From Methyloversatilis discipulorum (GTDB taxonomy: Bacteria; Pseudomonadota; Gammaproteobacteria; Burkholderiales; Rhodocyclaceae): 64,000 nucleotides of DNA. Positions 16,224 to 23,906 of the stretch are shown here, in pieces. Location: assembly GCF_000527135.1 (NCBI RefSeq), contig NZ_AZUP01000001.1:1426001-1490000 (forward strand), written 5' to 3'. The notes beneath the pieces are model-generated. The model saw nothing but the letters and a program-made list of their open reading frames with translations. It did not search any database and was not told the DNA's origin. Made by a program: the position numbers and the translations under genes. Positions within the stretch are counted from its first letter, which is position 1. The number at the start of each line of letters is the position of its first letter.

Positions 16224-16973
16224 CTAGTAGCCGCCGACCGCTTTGACCAGCAGCCCGCCACCAACCGCCAGGCAAAGGACACCGACCCAGAAGCGCAGAC
16301 GCTGCGCGTTGATGGCATGGACGATGCGCGCGCCGATCATGACACCCGCCAGTTCGAACAGCACCAGCGCGCCGGCGAGGCCGAAATCGATGACGCCGAA
16401 GCGCAGATTGCCGAGCGTGCCCGACGCGCCGGCCAGTATCTGTATCACCTGGCTGGTTCCTATCGTGGTCAGGGGTGCGAAGCCTGCGAGCACCATCATC
16501 GGTACCGACAGCGCCGGCCCACCGACACCGGTCAGCCCCGAGCCGAATCCGGCCACACCACCGAGACCGAAGAGCATGGCGCGCTGCAGGCCGGGGTGAC
16601 CGTGCAGCGCAGGGCGCCGTGGCCGGCCGCGCGTCGCCAGCGTGTAGACGCCGGCCAGACAGACCACCAGCGCGAGCAGCAGCATCAACAACGATGCATT
16701 GAGCAGCGCATTCACCCAGGCTCCCGCGAAGCCGCTGATCAGTGCGCCCGCGCATACCGGCACCGTGATGCGCAGGTCGATGCTGCCATGGCGCATGAAG
16801 GCGATGGTGCCGACGATGCCGGTGAATACGAAGGTGAACAGCGCGGTGGCCATCGCCGACTGTATGCTCAGGCCGCCGATCAGGTTGAGCGCCGGAATGA
16901 GCAGGATGCCGCCCACGCCCACCGCGCCGATCAAGGTGCCGACCACGAGTGCGATCAGCATCAACAACACCAT
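16224..16973 (-). CDS. TauE/SafE-family membrane protein, candidate sulfite/sulfonate exporter
   Basis: This 249-aa inner-membrane protein has two homologous hydrophobic halves: LIGAVGVGGILLIPAL in the first and FGSGLTGVGGPALSVPMMV in the second. That is the TauE/SafE (DUF81) pattern. GGGAG lies 6 nt before its start. It follows the cNMP-like gene by 38 bp, and both probably share the sigma-54 promoter at 17505-17521. TauE family members are linked to export of sulfite or sulfoacetate in sulfonate degraders, which fits this locus. Export of excess sulfite is the likely role, but the ion is not provable here. Confidence 0.83.
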   Translation of the reverse strand: MVLLMLIALVVGTLIGAVGVGGILLIPALNLIGGLSIQSAMATALFTFVFTGIVGTIAFMRHGSIDLRITVPVCAGALISGFAGAWVNALLNASLLMLLLALVVCLAGVYTLATRGRPRRPALHGHPGLQRAMLFGLGGVAGFGSGLTGVGGPALSVPMMVLAGFAPLTTIGTSQVIQILAGASGTLGNLRFGVIDFGLAGALVLFELAGVMIGARIVHAINAQRLRFWVGVLCLAVGGGLLVKAVGGY

Positions 16974-17011
16974 GATGCTCTCCCGATGCGAGCCTTGCGC
17001 CGCTTGGGCGT

Positions 17012-17470
17012 TCAGCCCGCGGCGAACGAAGTGAAAGTGCCCGTGATCAGGAGATTGAGTTGTTTCATGATGCGGTAGCCCATCGTGTGGTCCGCATCCA
17101 TCAGCATCAGAAGGCGCGTGCCGTCTATCGCCAGCACGCGACAGTCGGTCACGCAGGAAGCGGTGGCGATGCGCCCCTGCGCCTCCGGTACCAGCGCGGC
17201 CCAGCCGAACACCTGTCCGCGCTCGAGCACATCGCCCGCCGAGGTATTCCTGCCGCCTACGCCAATGGCGAACCTGACCTTGCCATCGAGCAGCACGTAG
17301 AGCGACTTCACCGGATCGCCGATGTTGTAGATCCGGCTGTGCTGCGCCCAGTCCTCGGGGCGCGCGATGAGCGTGATGGCGTGCAACTGCGCATCACTCA
17401 GCCCGGTAAAGAACGGCGCCTGCCTGAGAACACTGAAAGGCGTGTGCAGCGGACTCGAAACCCCGGTCAT
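17012..17470 (-). CDS. Stand-alone cNMP-binding-like protein without DNA-binding domain
   Basis: This 152-aa protein is almost entirely one Crp-type effector-binding domain. It contains LYVLLDGKVRFAIG, then LERGQVFGWAALVPEAQGRIATA and LAIDGTRLLMLMD. The helix-turn-helix of Crp/Fnr proteins is missing. It closely resembles the domains fused to the permease (2737-4089) and to the Rieske ferredoxin (5408-6133); all three share VFGWAA where canonical domains have FGE. It is the first gene of a short operon with the TauE-like exporter and sits behind a sigma-54 promoter and activator dyad. It might sense the same ligand as the fused domains, or associate with the exporter. Confidence 0.83.
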   Translation of the reverse strand: MTGVSSPLHTPFSVLRQAPFFTGLSDAQLHAITLIARPEDWAQHSRIYNIGDPVKSLYVLLDGKVRFAIGVGGRNTSAGDVLERGQVFGWAALVPEAQGRIATASCVTDCRVLAIDGTRLLMLMDADHTMGYRIMKQLNLLITGTFTSFAAG

Positions 17471-17504
17471 GCCAACCTCTCATTCAACCTGTCCGTACAG
17501 TGCT

Positions 17505-17521
17505 ATGCACTATCCATACCA
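17505..17521 (-). promoter_or_regulatory. Sigma-54 promoter of the cNMP/TauE operon
   Basis: The minus strand reads TGGTATGGATAGTGCAT, with GG and GC 10 bp apart. It lies about 35 bp before the start codon and about 50 bp downstream of the dyad at 17571-17587. Confidence 0.6.
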
Positions 17522-17570
17522 TGTCCGGACGGCCATCAGGACGCGCTATCGAACATCGAAATGCGTCGCG

Positions 17571-17587
17571 TGTTTCCAGGAGAAACA
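17571..17587. promoter_or_regulatory. Third GTTTC-N5-GAAAC dyad (candidate activator site)
   Basis: TGTTTCCAGGAGAAACA has 6-bp perfect arms. It shares its core and spacing with the dyads at 9125-9162. It lies between the regulator's 3' end and the cNMP gene promoter. Confidence 0.65.
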
Positions 17588-17624
17588 CAGATGGGGTTCA
17601 AAACGAAACACGACGCTTCTTCGC

Positions 17625-19073
17625 TCACGACATCTGGTGGTCCAGTTGCATGTCTTCCGCGCGTCCCCTGTCCTTCATCAGACCCCAGCGACGGCGGCGC
17701 ATCCACAGCGCCTTGCGACCGATGCCGAGCAAGGCGGCGAGATCGCGGTCGCAGTAGCTGTCCTGGTAGCGAAGAATGCTGTGGCGGATGTAGTCCTCGA
17801 TCGACATGGGCCCCAGCGCTTCACTCGCCTCATCAGCCCCGGACGACGTGCTCGGCCGCGCCAGCGTTGCCTGCGGCAGCGTGTCGAACTGGTCGTCCAG
17901 TGACAGGGTGTCGCCTTCGGCCATGATGATGGCCCGCTCCATCACGTTTTCCAGCTCACGGATGTTGCCCGGCCAGGGGTACTCCCGCAGGAAGGCGACG
18001 AACTCGTCGGACATGCCGCGGATCCGCATGCCCAGCCGCTTGCAGTGGCGCTCGAGGAAATAGCGGGCAAGAAGCTCGATGTCGTCGCCCCGCTCCCGCA
18101 AGGGCGGCACCTGGATGGTGATCACGTTCAGACGGTAGAAGAGGTCGGCCCGGAAAGTGTTGCTCTCGGTTTCCGCGCGCAGATCGCGGTTGGTCGCGGC
18201 AACGAAGCGGGTGTCGGTGTGATAGGTCTGGGTGGCGCCGACCGGTCTGACCTGACGCTCCTGTATGACGCGCAGCAGCTTCACCTGGACGTTCAACGGC
18301 AGTTCGGATATTTCGTCCAGGAACAGCGTGCCGCCACTCGCCTCGCGTATCAGGCCCTCGCTCGTGCTGACCGCACCGGTGAAGGCCCCCTTCACGTGGC
18401 CGAACAGTTCCGACTCGATCAGATCGGACGGAATGGCGCCGCAGTTGATCGCGACGAAGGGCCGCTCAGCCCGTTCGCCACCGAAGTGTATGGCTTGGGC
18501 GACCAGCTCCTTGCCGGTACCGCTCTCGCCCTGGATCAGTACGTTCGTATCGGTCGACGCAACACGGGAAATCATCGCCAGCATGCGTTTGACGCCATCG
18601 CTGTCGCCGATGATGGTGCGCTCGCCGTAGGCACGACGCAGGCTGCGCCTGAGCGATCGGTTCTCGCGGTGAGTTCGCTGTTCGGCGAGCACACGCTCGA
18701 CGGCGAACAGGAATTCGTCGTTGTCGAAGGGCTTGATCAGATAGTCGACCGCGCCCTTCCGTAATGCGTCGATGGCGTTTTCCAGCGACGAATAGCTGGT
18801 CATCAGAATGACCGGTAGGTCCGGCCTTTCAGCCTTGCTGGCGGCCAGGATGTCCAGTCCGGTGGTGTCGGGCAGCCGCAGGTCGGTGATCAGCAGATCG
18901 ACCTGCTCGGCGGCGAGATGGGCCAGCCCGGCGGCCCCGTTGTCGAACACCGTGCAGGCATAGCCGCGGGTGCTGAGCAGCATTTCGACGCAGACCGCGA
19001 TGCCGGGGTCGTCCTCGATGACCAGGATGCGCTCCGGGCGCACCACCTCATGCTTGTTCGCTTTGGCGCTCAT
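17625..19073 (-). CDS. NtrC-family sigma-54-dependent response regulator
   Basis: This 482-aa protein starts at MSAKANKHEV, 6 nt after GAGGA. Its domains are a receiver (about 13-130, phospho-acceptor D64 in LLITDLRLPD), an AAA+ sigma-54 activation domain (Walker A GESGTGKE, and GAFTGA, which contacts sigma-54), and a C-terminal Fis-type helix-turn-helix (LAALLGIGRKALWMRRRRWG). Its start lies inside the kinase gene (26-bp overlap). Given the three nearby sigma-54 promoters with shared dyads, it is the likely activator of the oxygenase, SulP/soe and cNMP/TauE operons. Confidence 0.92.
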   Translation of the reverse strand: MSAKANKHEVVRPERILVIEDDPGIAVCVEMLLSTRGYACTVFDNGAAGLAHLAAEQVDLLITDLRLPDTTGLDILAASKAERPDLPVILMTSYSSLENAIDALRKGAVDYLIKPFDNDEFLFAVERVLAEQRTHRENRSLRRSLRRAYGERTIIGDSDGVKRMLAMISRVASTDTNVLIQGESGTGKELVAQAIHFGGERAERPFVAINCGAIPSDLIESELFGHVKGAFTGAVSTSEGLIREASGGTLFLDEISELPLNVQVKLLRVIQERQVRPVGATQTYHTDTRFVAATNRDLRAETESNTFRADLFYRLNVITIQVPPLRERGDDIELLARYFLERHCKRLGMRIRGMSDEFVAFLREYPWPGNIRELENVMERAIIMAEGDTLSLDDQFDTLPQATLARPSTSSGADEASEALGPMSIEDYIRHSILRYQDSYCDRDLAALLGIGRKALWMRRRRWGLMKDRGRAEDMQLDHQMS

Positions 19074-20121
19074 GCTGTGTCCTCGCTGAATGAGCAGGCA
19101 GGTCGATCTCGAACGTCGCACCGCCATTGGGATTGTTGTAGGCGCGCAGTTCGCCGCCGTGCTCGCGCACGAATTCGTAGGCGATGGCCAGTCCGAGACC
19201 GGTGCCCTGTCCGGAGGAACGCGTCGTGAAGAAGGGCTCGAAAATGCGCGGCAGCACCTCTTCCGGGATGCCCGGACCGGTGTCCGAAATGCGGACCAGA
19301 ACCCGCCGGTCTGCAGTCATCGCGGTGGTGACGAAAATCCGCCCCGCGTCACAGACCGCGTGAGCTGCGTTGATCAGGATGTTGTAGATCACTTCCTGCA
19401 ACTGACCTGCGTTGCCGAGCACCAGCGCACCAAGTTCCGGAAAATGCTCGACCGACACGGTTTCCGTGCACAGCCCCTGACGCAGCAGCACGATGGCTTC
19501 GATGATCGAGGCGTCGATCTCGAAGGGCACCCGCGGCTCGTCGCCGACGCGTGAGAAATCGACCATGCGCCGCGATATGTCCATCACGCGGCGCACATTG
19601 TCCGAAACGATCCGCAGCCCCTTCTGCAGCGCCTCGGCACTGACGTCGGCGCGCCCCAGCAGCATCTGCATCATCGACTGCACCGCGGTCAGCGGATTGC
19701 TGATCTCGTGACACACGCCCGCCACCATGAAACCCAGTGACGCCAGCCGGTCACGCTGCAATTCCGCCTGCGAGGTGGTCATCTGCTCGCTGCGGTCCTC
19801 GACGAACAGCAGCATTCCATCGCGCACTGCGCTCATCCATACACGCTCGTGCAGCCAGCGTCCGTCGATCGCGCGGGCCACGTCGCGGAAGCGTTCGCAA
19901 GGGCCGGGACCGGCCTCGCACACCGCGTCCCAGTACGCCGGAAGCAGGTCGCGCAGATGCTGTCCGCCCGAAACGACGGTAACTCCCAGGCCCGGGAGCG
20001 GGCGGCTGAGCGCCACAACGAATCCTTGCGGGTCAAGCATGATCGTCGGCCACGGGAAGGCATGCAGCAACTCCGCATGACCCAGATCCATCCGAGCGTT
20101 ATCCATCGGCATCTTCATCAT
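19048..20121 (-). CDS. NtrB-like soluble sensor histidine kinase
   Basis: This 357-aa kinase has no membrane segment. An N-terminal PAS-like domain (about 15-115, beginning HAFPWPTIMLDPQG) is followed by a HisKA domain with phospho-site H138 in VCHEISNPLTAV. The ATPase domain then shows N (NAAHAV), G1 (SDTGPGIP), F (FEPFFTTR) and G2 (GTGLGLAI) boxes. It overlaps the regulator gene. The PAS domain must sense something in the cytoplasm, perhaps the sulfonate or sulfite. Several in-frame ATGs near the start (residues 1, 2, 4, 6 and 11) leave the exact N-terminus open. Confidence 0.88.
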   Translation of the reverse strand: MMKMPMDNARMDLGHAELLHAFPWPTIMLDPQGFVVALSRPLPGLGVTVVSGGQHLRDLLPAYWDAVCEAGPGPCERFRDVARAIDGRWLHERVWMSAVRDGMLLFVEDRSEQMTTSQAELQRDRLASLGFMVAGVCHEISNPLTAVQSMMQMLLGRADVSAEALQKGLRIVSDNVRRVMDISRRMVDFSRVGDEPRVPFEIDASIIEAIVLLRQGLCTETVSVEHFPELGALVLGNAGQLQEVIYNILINAAHAVCDAGRIFVTTAMTADRRVLVRISDTGPGIPEEVLPRIFEPFFTTRSSGQGTGLGLAIAYEFVREHGGELRAYNNPNGGATFEIDLPAHSARTQHERQSEQA

Positions 20122-20226
20122 TGGAACCGTTTGCGCGTGGCATCGACGGCAGCAATGGGTCCCCGACTGAACGCGGGGGCCTCAAGTGCCGTGCGGTCGG
20201 CCCGCCCTGGTGGCGGGAATGAGGGC

Positions 20227-20337
20227 TCAGTGCCTGAGTGGACAGGACGTCATGAGCGCGTGCGGGCCCGCCGGATCGTCGGATCGTGACGCGACTGAGT
20301 CGAAGGCGACTGCGAAGACGTCAGCTCTTTGAATCAT
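20227..20337 (-). CDS. Small ORF (36 aa) with strong ribosome-binding site upstream of the kinase
   Basis: AAGGAGG lies 5 nt before an ATG that opens a 36-codon frame starting MIQRADVFAV and ending CPLRH. It is the best Shine-Dalgarno in this region. After its stop, two GC hairpins occur in the leader (20201-20217 and 20161-20178) before the kinase start at 20121. I do not recognise the peptide; it lacks the ExxxY of PqqA and any amino-acid run typical of attenuators. It could be a leader peptide or a real small protein. Confidence 0.45.
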   Translation of the reverse strand: MIQRADVFAVAFDSVASRSDDPAGPHALMTSCPLRH

Positions 20338-21133
20338 CGTTTCCTCCTTGTCCAGACGTCCGTTCCGAGCCACCGGAAGTGGCCGGAATCGAACGAATCG
20401 GCTTGTCGTCCCGAGGGCAATGAGACGCGAGGGCAACTCGCGATGCGGTCGGGCTGCGCAGTCTGCGCACGTGCCTGGAACACGTAAAAGCAAGATCTGA
20501 ACCGAGTTGTCAGACTCGTCGCACGTGTCCCTGATGATTGGGGTTTATAACCCAGACCGATCGTTCGGTACAGAGTACGCACGAATCGGGTTTCGAGCCA
20601 CCCTTCAGTCGGCGGCATGGATGCCGCATCCTCCCCTCCGCTTGCGCGGATCGTGTCGCCGCGTTCGCCTGCCCGGCGCGCGGAGTTGATGCGCACCGGG
20701 CTTCGGCCCAAGACAATCCGGATCACGGCGCCGACGCGCGGCCTCGATCATCGCGACGGTCGGCATCAATGAAGCCAGCGGGCCACTCGACGATACCGGT
20801 CCGCCGCGTCAGGGTCGGCACGGAAGATGCGGCAGCAGGCGCCGTGTCCGAGCCGGCGCCGCGCACATGCCTGATCGTCGTAGGGAAATGTCTTCGGCGC
20901 GCCCGCACTGGAGCGCCGATCGGCCGGACGATGCGCCCCCCCCGCCATGGTCGGACGGGCCAGGCACCGATGTGCAAGCCCGCCTTGCATTGCGGCACGC
21001 TTCTTCGGAGAACCGGTCACCGGATCGGGGAACGGGATGCCCTCAGCCCTCGGGGGGGGGGCCGGCCGGCAGGTGTCGAATGCCGCCGCTGCCGGCGCGT
21101 CAGTCAGCGACCACCCGCGATGGGCATCGAACG
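20338..21133. other. Apparently non-coding stretch, about 0.8 kb
   Basis: No reading frame here has family-like content. It holds homopolymer tracts (eight C at 20936-20943, ten G at 21052-21061), a small hairpin GGGTT-TAT-AACCC at 20541-20553 and the palindrome at 20556-20569. The end near 20340-20600 probably contains the promoter for the small ORF and kinase. The rest looks like unconstrained or decayed sequence. Confidence 0.5.
20556..20569. promoter_or_regulatory. Palindrome, candidate repressor operator
   Basis: ACCGA-TCGT-TCGGT lies about 220 bp upstream of the small ORF, beside a TATAAA-like element on the minus strand. Short dyads of this kind are typical of TetR-family operators. 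A TetR gene lies 0.6 kb away, but the link is a guess. Confidence 0.35.
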
Positions 21134-21793
21134 CTAAGCGGCGGTCGCGCGCACCACGCCGTCGACGATGTCGTCTATCAGGCAGCCACGCATCCGCGCG
21201 AGATCCGAGAAGGGGTAGCGCCCTACCGTGAGCACGCCGTGCAGGTAACCCAGGGCCTTCAGGAAAACAAGGTCACTGTGCAGGTGAATCTGCTCCGCGG
21301 CGATCGGGCGGCCGCATGCGCAATCACTCACCCGCTCTCTGGTCAGGCTCAGCAGTTGCTGCGCGACCACATCCTCCTCGTCGAAAACAATGCGTTCGCG
21401 CTCATCGTCGACACTGGATGACAGATACACCATGCGATAGCGCTCGGGATGTCTTTCCCAGTAGTCCAGATACGCATCGACATGGGCTTTCAGTCGCTCG
21501 GCCGGCGACTGGTCAAGGTTGCTCGCCTGCTTCAGACACTCGAACAGCTCGCAGAAGAAGTCGAGCCAGATGTGTTTGACGAGATCCTGCTTGCTGACGA
21601 AATAACCATAGAAGGCCATCGGCGATATGCCGACCGCCTTGGTGACGGCGCGTACCGACACGGCTTCATAGCCTTGTCGGCTGTAGATGTCCTTGGCTTC
21701 GGCAAGGAGTTGCTCACGAAACCTAGCCTTGCCTTCCTGGCCACGTATCCGCGAGCGTTTTTCCGGGGTCGCGATTTTTGAATTGTTTGGCAT
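21134..21793 (-). CDS. TetR-family transcriptional regulator
   Basis: This 219-aa protein has an N-terminal TetR helix-turn-helix (about 22-72): AKDIYSRQGYEAVSVRAVTKAVGISPMAFYGYF, read in parts, with the conserved Tyr-Gly-Tyr-Phe end. The C-terminal ligand domain contains a WERHPERYRMVYL stretch typical of the family and a cysteine pair, CACG. It has its own promoter region at 21794-21870 with nested palindromes. It sits between the sulfonate block and the flagellar block, so its target is unclear: itself, the kinase promoter, or something outside the window. Confidence 0.85.
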   Translation of the reverse strand: MPNNSKIATPEKRSRIRGQEGKARFREQLLAEAKDIYSRQGYEAVSVRAVTKAVGISPMAFYGYFVSKQDLVKHIWLDFFCELFECLKQASNLDQSPAERLKAHVDAYLDYWERHPERYRMVYLSSSVDDERERIVFDEEDVVAQQLLSLTRERVSDCACGRPIAAEQIHLHSDLVFLKALGYLHGVLTVGRYPFSDLARMRGCLIDDIVDGVVRATAA

Positions 21794-21821
21794 GGGCTGA
21801 ACAACGTTGGTCAGACAGCGC

Positions 21822-21865
21822 GTACTGGCAAAGTGTAATGAAATTACCTCGATTTATACCAGTAC
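21822..21865. promoter_or_regulatory. Nested palindromes upstream of the TetR gene
   Basis: GTACTGG (21822-21828) and CCAGTAC (21859-21865) form an outer dyad. GTAAT-GAA-ATTAC (21835-21847) lies almost at its centre. The site is AT-rich and just upstream of the TetR start, so autoregulation is the simplest reading. Confidence 0.45.
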
Positions 21866-21938
21866 AGTTTGTCGACAATCGTTTCCACACCCCTTTATTC
21901 CGGAACTATTCCCTGGCCATCCAGCCCCGCAAGTGAAC

Positions 21939-22967
21939 TCAGCGGACAGCGAGCAAGGCTTGCACGCGTTCCCGCCGGATACCGGCCAGAGCACCGGAGA
22001 ACTCGCTAAGGGCACGATAGCTGCGCGATTCGCCCAGCGCGGCAAAGGCCTCGGCAAAGCCCGCCGCGCGCCCTGCGGCGTTCTGCGGGAGGACGGCATC
22101 GGCACTTTGCGCCGCGTCGAGCAGCACGTCATCGACCCGCCGCCGGGCGAGCGTGAAGGCGTCCAGCGCGCGGGTGGCCTGGGCAAGCGTCGCGCGCATG
22201 GCGTCGGCGTCATCGACCGACCAGCGCGCGGGATCGATACCATCGGGCAGGGCTTGCGCCTGCACCCGACTGAACTGGCCGGTTGGCCAGCGGATGCCGC
22301 CGCCGCGCAGCATCAGCGTGTCGCGCACGCCAGGCCAGGCCTGTTCGGCCACGCTGAAGACCAGCCTGCCCTGGTCGTCGGCCGTCGCGCGCACACCGGT
22401 CGACGCCAGCGCCTGATCCATGCGGCGCACTATCTCCACGTCCGGAAGACCCGCTTCGAGTGCGACCGACGGCGTACGCCGGCCGGCTCCCGCCACCGAA
22501 AAGCTCAGGTTTTCGCTGTCGCCCTCGCGCAGCGAAGCCAGGTCCAGTCCGCGTACGGTGAACTGACGCAGCGGCGGATTGACCGCATCGAACGTCAGCG
22601 CCGGGTCAAGGCTGCCGGCCGTCTGCGCCGGACGCGACTGCCACAGCGCGGCGAACTGACTGATCCGGCGTTGCAGCAAGACGTCACCTTCTCCGGCCGC
22701 GATCTGCTGGCCAAGCAGGCTGCGCACCGACTTCAGCTGGCCGATGCCGCGATCGAGATAGTCGGCCGCAAGCTGCGCCTTGCCGACCTGCTCGTTGAAG
22801 CGCGGGCTCCATGTCTTCAGCCCGGCCGATCCGGCCGGCGCGCGTTCGTCATTGCGCGTCCGCGGCGTGTCGCGCGTCGGCGGCGCGGCGTTGCCGGCAG
22901 CATGCGCCCTGCCCGGGCCGATCGCGTCGACCGGACGGGCAGAAGAAAGATGAGGACCGATCTGCAT
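21939..22967 (-). CDS. Flagellar-locus protein in the LafW position, function unknown
   Basis: This 342-aa protein starts 17 bp after flgL and ends the flg operon. No export signal is seen, which also fits flagellar axial or hook-associated proteins. The sequence has a disordered, proline- and arginine-rich N-terminal 50 residues. A helical region follows (AQLAADYLDRGIGQLKSV), then a mixed middle part and a helical C-terminus (ALDAFTLARRRVDDVLLDAA). I cannot assign a family from sequence. Lateral flagellar (Flag-2) loci carry the putative hook-associated gene lafW right after flgL, so a LafW-like role is inferred from position only. Confidence 0.6.
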   Translation of the reverse strand: MQIGPHLSSARPVDAIGPGRAHAAGNAAPPTRDTPRTRNDERAPAGSAGLKTWSPRFNEQVGKAQLAADYLDRGIGQLKSVRSLLGQQIAAGEGDVLLQRRISQFAALWQSRPAQTAGSLDPALTFDAVNPPLRQFTVRGLDLASLREGDSENLSFSVAGAGRRTPSVALEAGLPDVEIVRRMDQALASTGVRATADDQGRLVFSVAEQAWPGVRDTLMLRGGGIRWPTGQFSRVQAQALPDGIDPARWSVDDADAMRATLAQATRALDAFTLARRRVDDVLLDAAQSADAVLPQNAAGRAAGFAEAFAALGESRSYRALSEFSGALAGIRRERVQALLAVR

Positions 22968-22984
22968 TCAGTGCATACGGCCGA

Positions 22985-23896
22985 TCAGATCGTGTCGAAC
23001 AGCGACAGCGCGCTGACCTTGGCATAGGCCTTCTGCGTCGCCTGCACCGCGGTGGTGTAGCCATTGAGCTTGACCGCCGCATCGCCATAGTCGAGCTGAC
23101 CGAGCGTGATCATCGCCTGCTTGTTCGACAGGCTCACGTTGGCGTGATTGGTTTCCAGCGTTTCCAGCGTCGTCTGCGCACCGCCGAGGCGGGCGATCTT
23201 CGCGCTGACCGCGTCCAGCCCGGTGTCGAGACCGTTCAGCGTGCCCACCAGCACCGTACGCACCGCCGGATCGTTGGCCGTCGCACCCGGCACCTGCAGC
23301 GCGTCGATGGACAGATCGAGCCGGTTCAGCACGTCAGCCATCTCCTGCAGATGCACGTTGGCGTCCTGCGTCACGCCGTTGCCGACCACCACGCGCTGCG
23401 GATCGGTGTTGCCGGCGAAGCTGTAGCGCGTACCGGCAGCCGCCGCGCCATTGAAGGCGATCGGTGCGGTGGCGGTTGCCGTACCCGAAAACAGGTAGCG
23501 CCCCTCCTGGTCGATGCTGTTCGCCGAGTACATCAGGCTGTCGCGCAGCGCGATCAGCGAGGTGCTCATCGCCTGCAGGTCCTGCGTGGTGTTGGTGCCG
23601 TCGGCCGCCCAAACCATCAGGTCGCGCGCCTGCATGATGTCACGGCTCATGCCGTCGAGCAGTTCCTCGTTCTGCCGCAGCCGGCTGCGCAGTGCGCCGA
23701 TGTTCTCCAGGTACTGGTCGAGCGCGGCCTCCTCGCGCGTCAACCGCGCGATACGCACACTGGCGATCGGGTCGTCCGACGGCTTCTGCACGCGCAGACC
23801 GTTCGACATCTGCTGCAGGATGCCCTCCAGTCGGCTGTTCGCGTCCTGCAGGGCGGTATTCATCGTTGCGTGGAACTGTGTGCTGGCGACCCGCAT
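22985..23896 (-). CDS. flgL: Hook-filament junction protein FlgL
   Basis: This 303-aa junction protein (HAP3) starts at MRVASTQFH, 7 nt after GAGGAG. The N-terminal flagellin-like helix (LEGILQQMSNGLRVQKPSDDP) and the C-terminal coiled region (NHANVSLSNKQAMITLGQLD) match FlgL. It is exported by the flagellar type III apparatus and joins the hook to the flagellin filament together with FlgK. It follows flgK after 10 bp. Confidence 0.92.
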   Translation of the reverse strand: MRVASTQFHATMNTALQDANSRLEGILQQMSNGLRVQKPSDDPIASVRIARLTREEAALDQYLENIGALRSRLRQNEELLDGMSRDIMQARDLMVWAADGTNTTQDLQAMSTSLIALRDSLMYSANSIDQEGRYLFSGTATATAPIAFNGAAAAGTRYSFAGNTDPQRVVVGNGVTQDANVHLQEMADVLNRLDLSIDALQVPGATANDPAVRTVLVGTLNGLDTGLDAVSAKIARLGGAQTTLETLETNHANVSLSNKQAMITLGQLDYGDAAVKLNGYTTAVQATQKAYAKVSALSLFDTI

Positions 23897-23906
23897 GTCC
23901 GTCTCC

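Noticed and set aside
20867..21421. 184-aa plus-strand frame over the TetR 3' end
   Set aside because: It crosses homopolymer tracts and overlaps the TetR gene antisense, and the residues look random.
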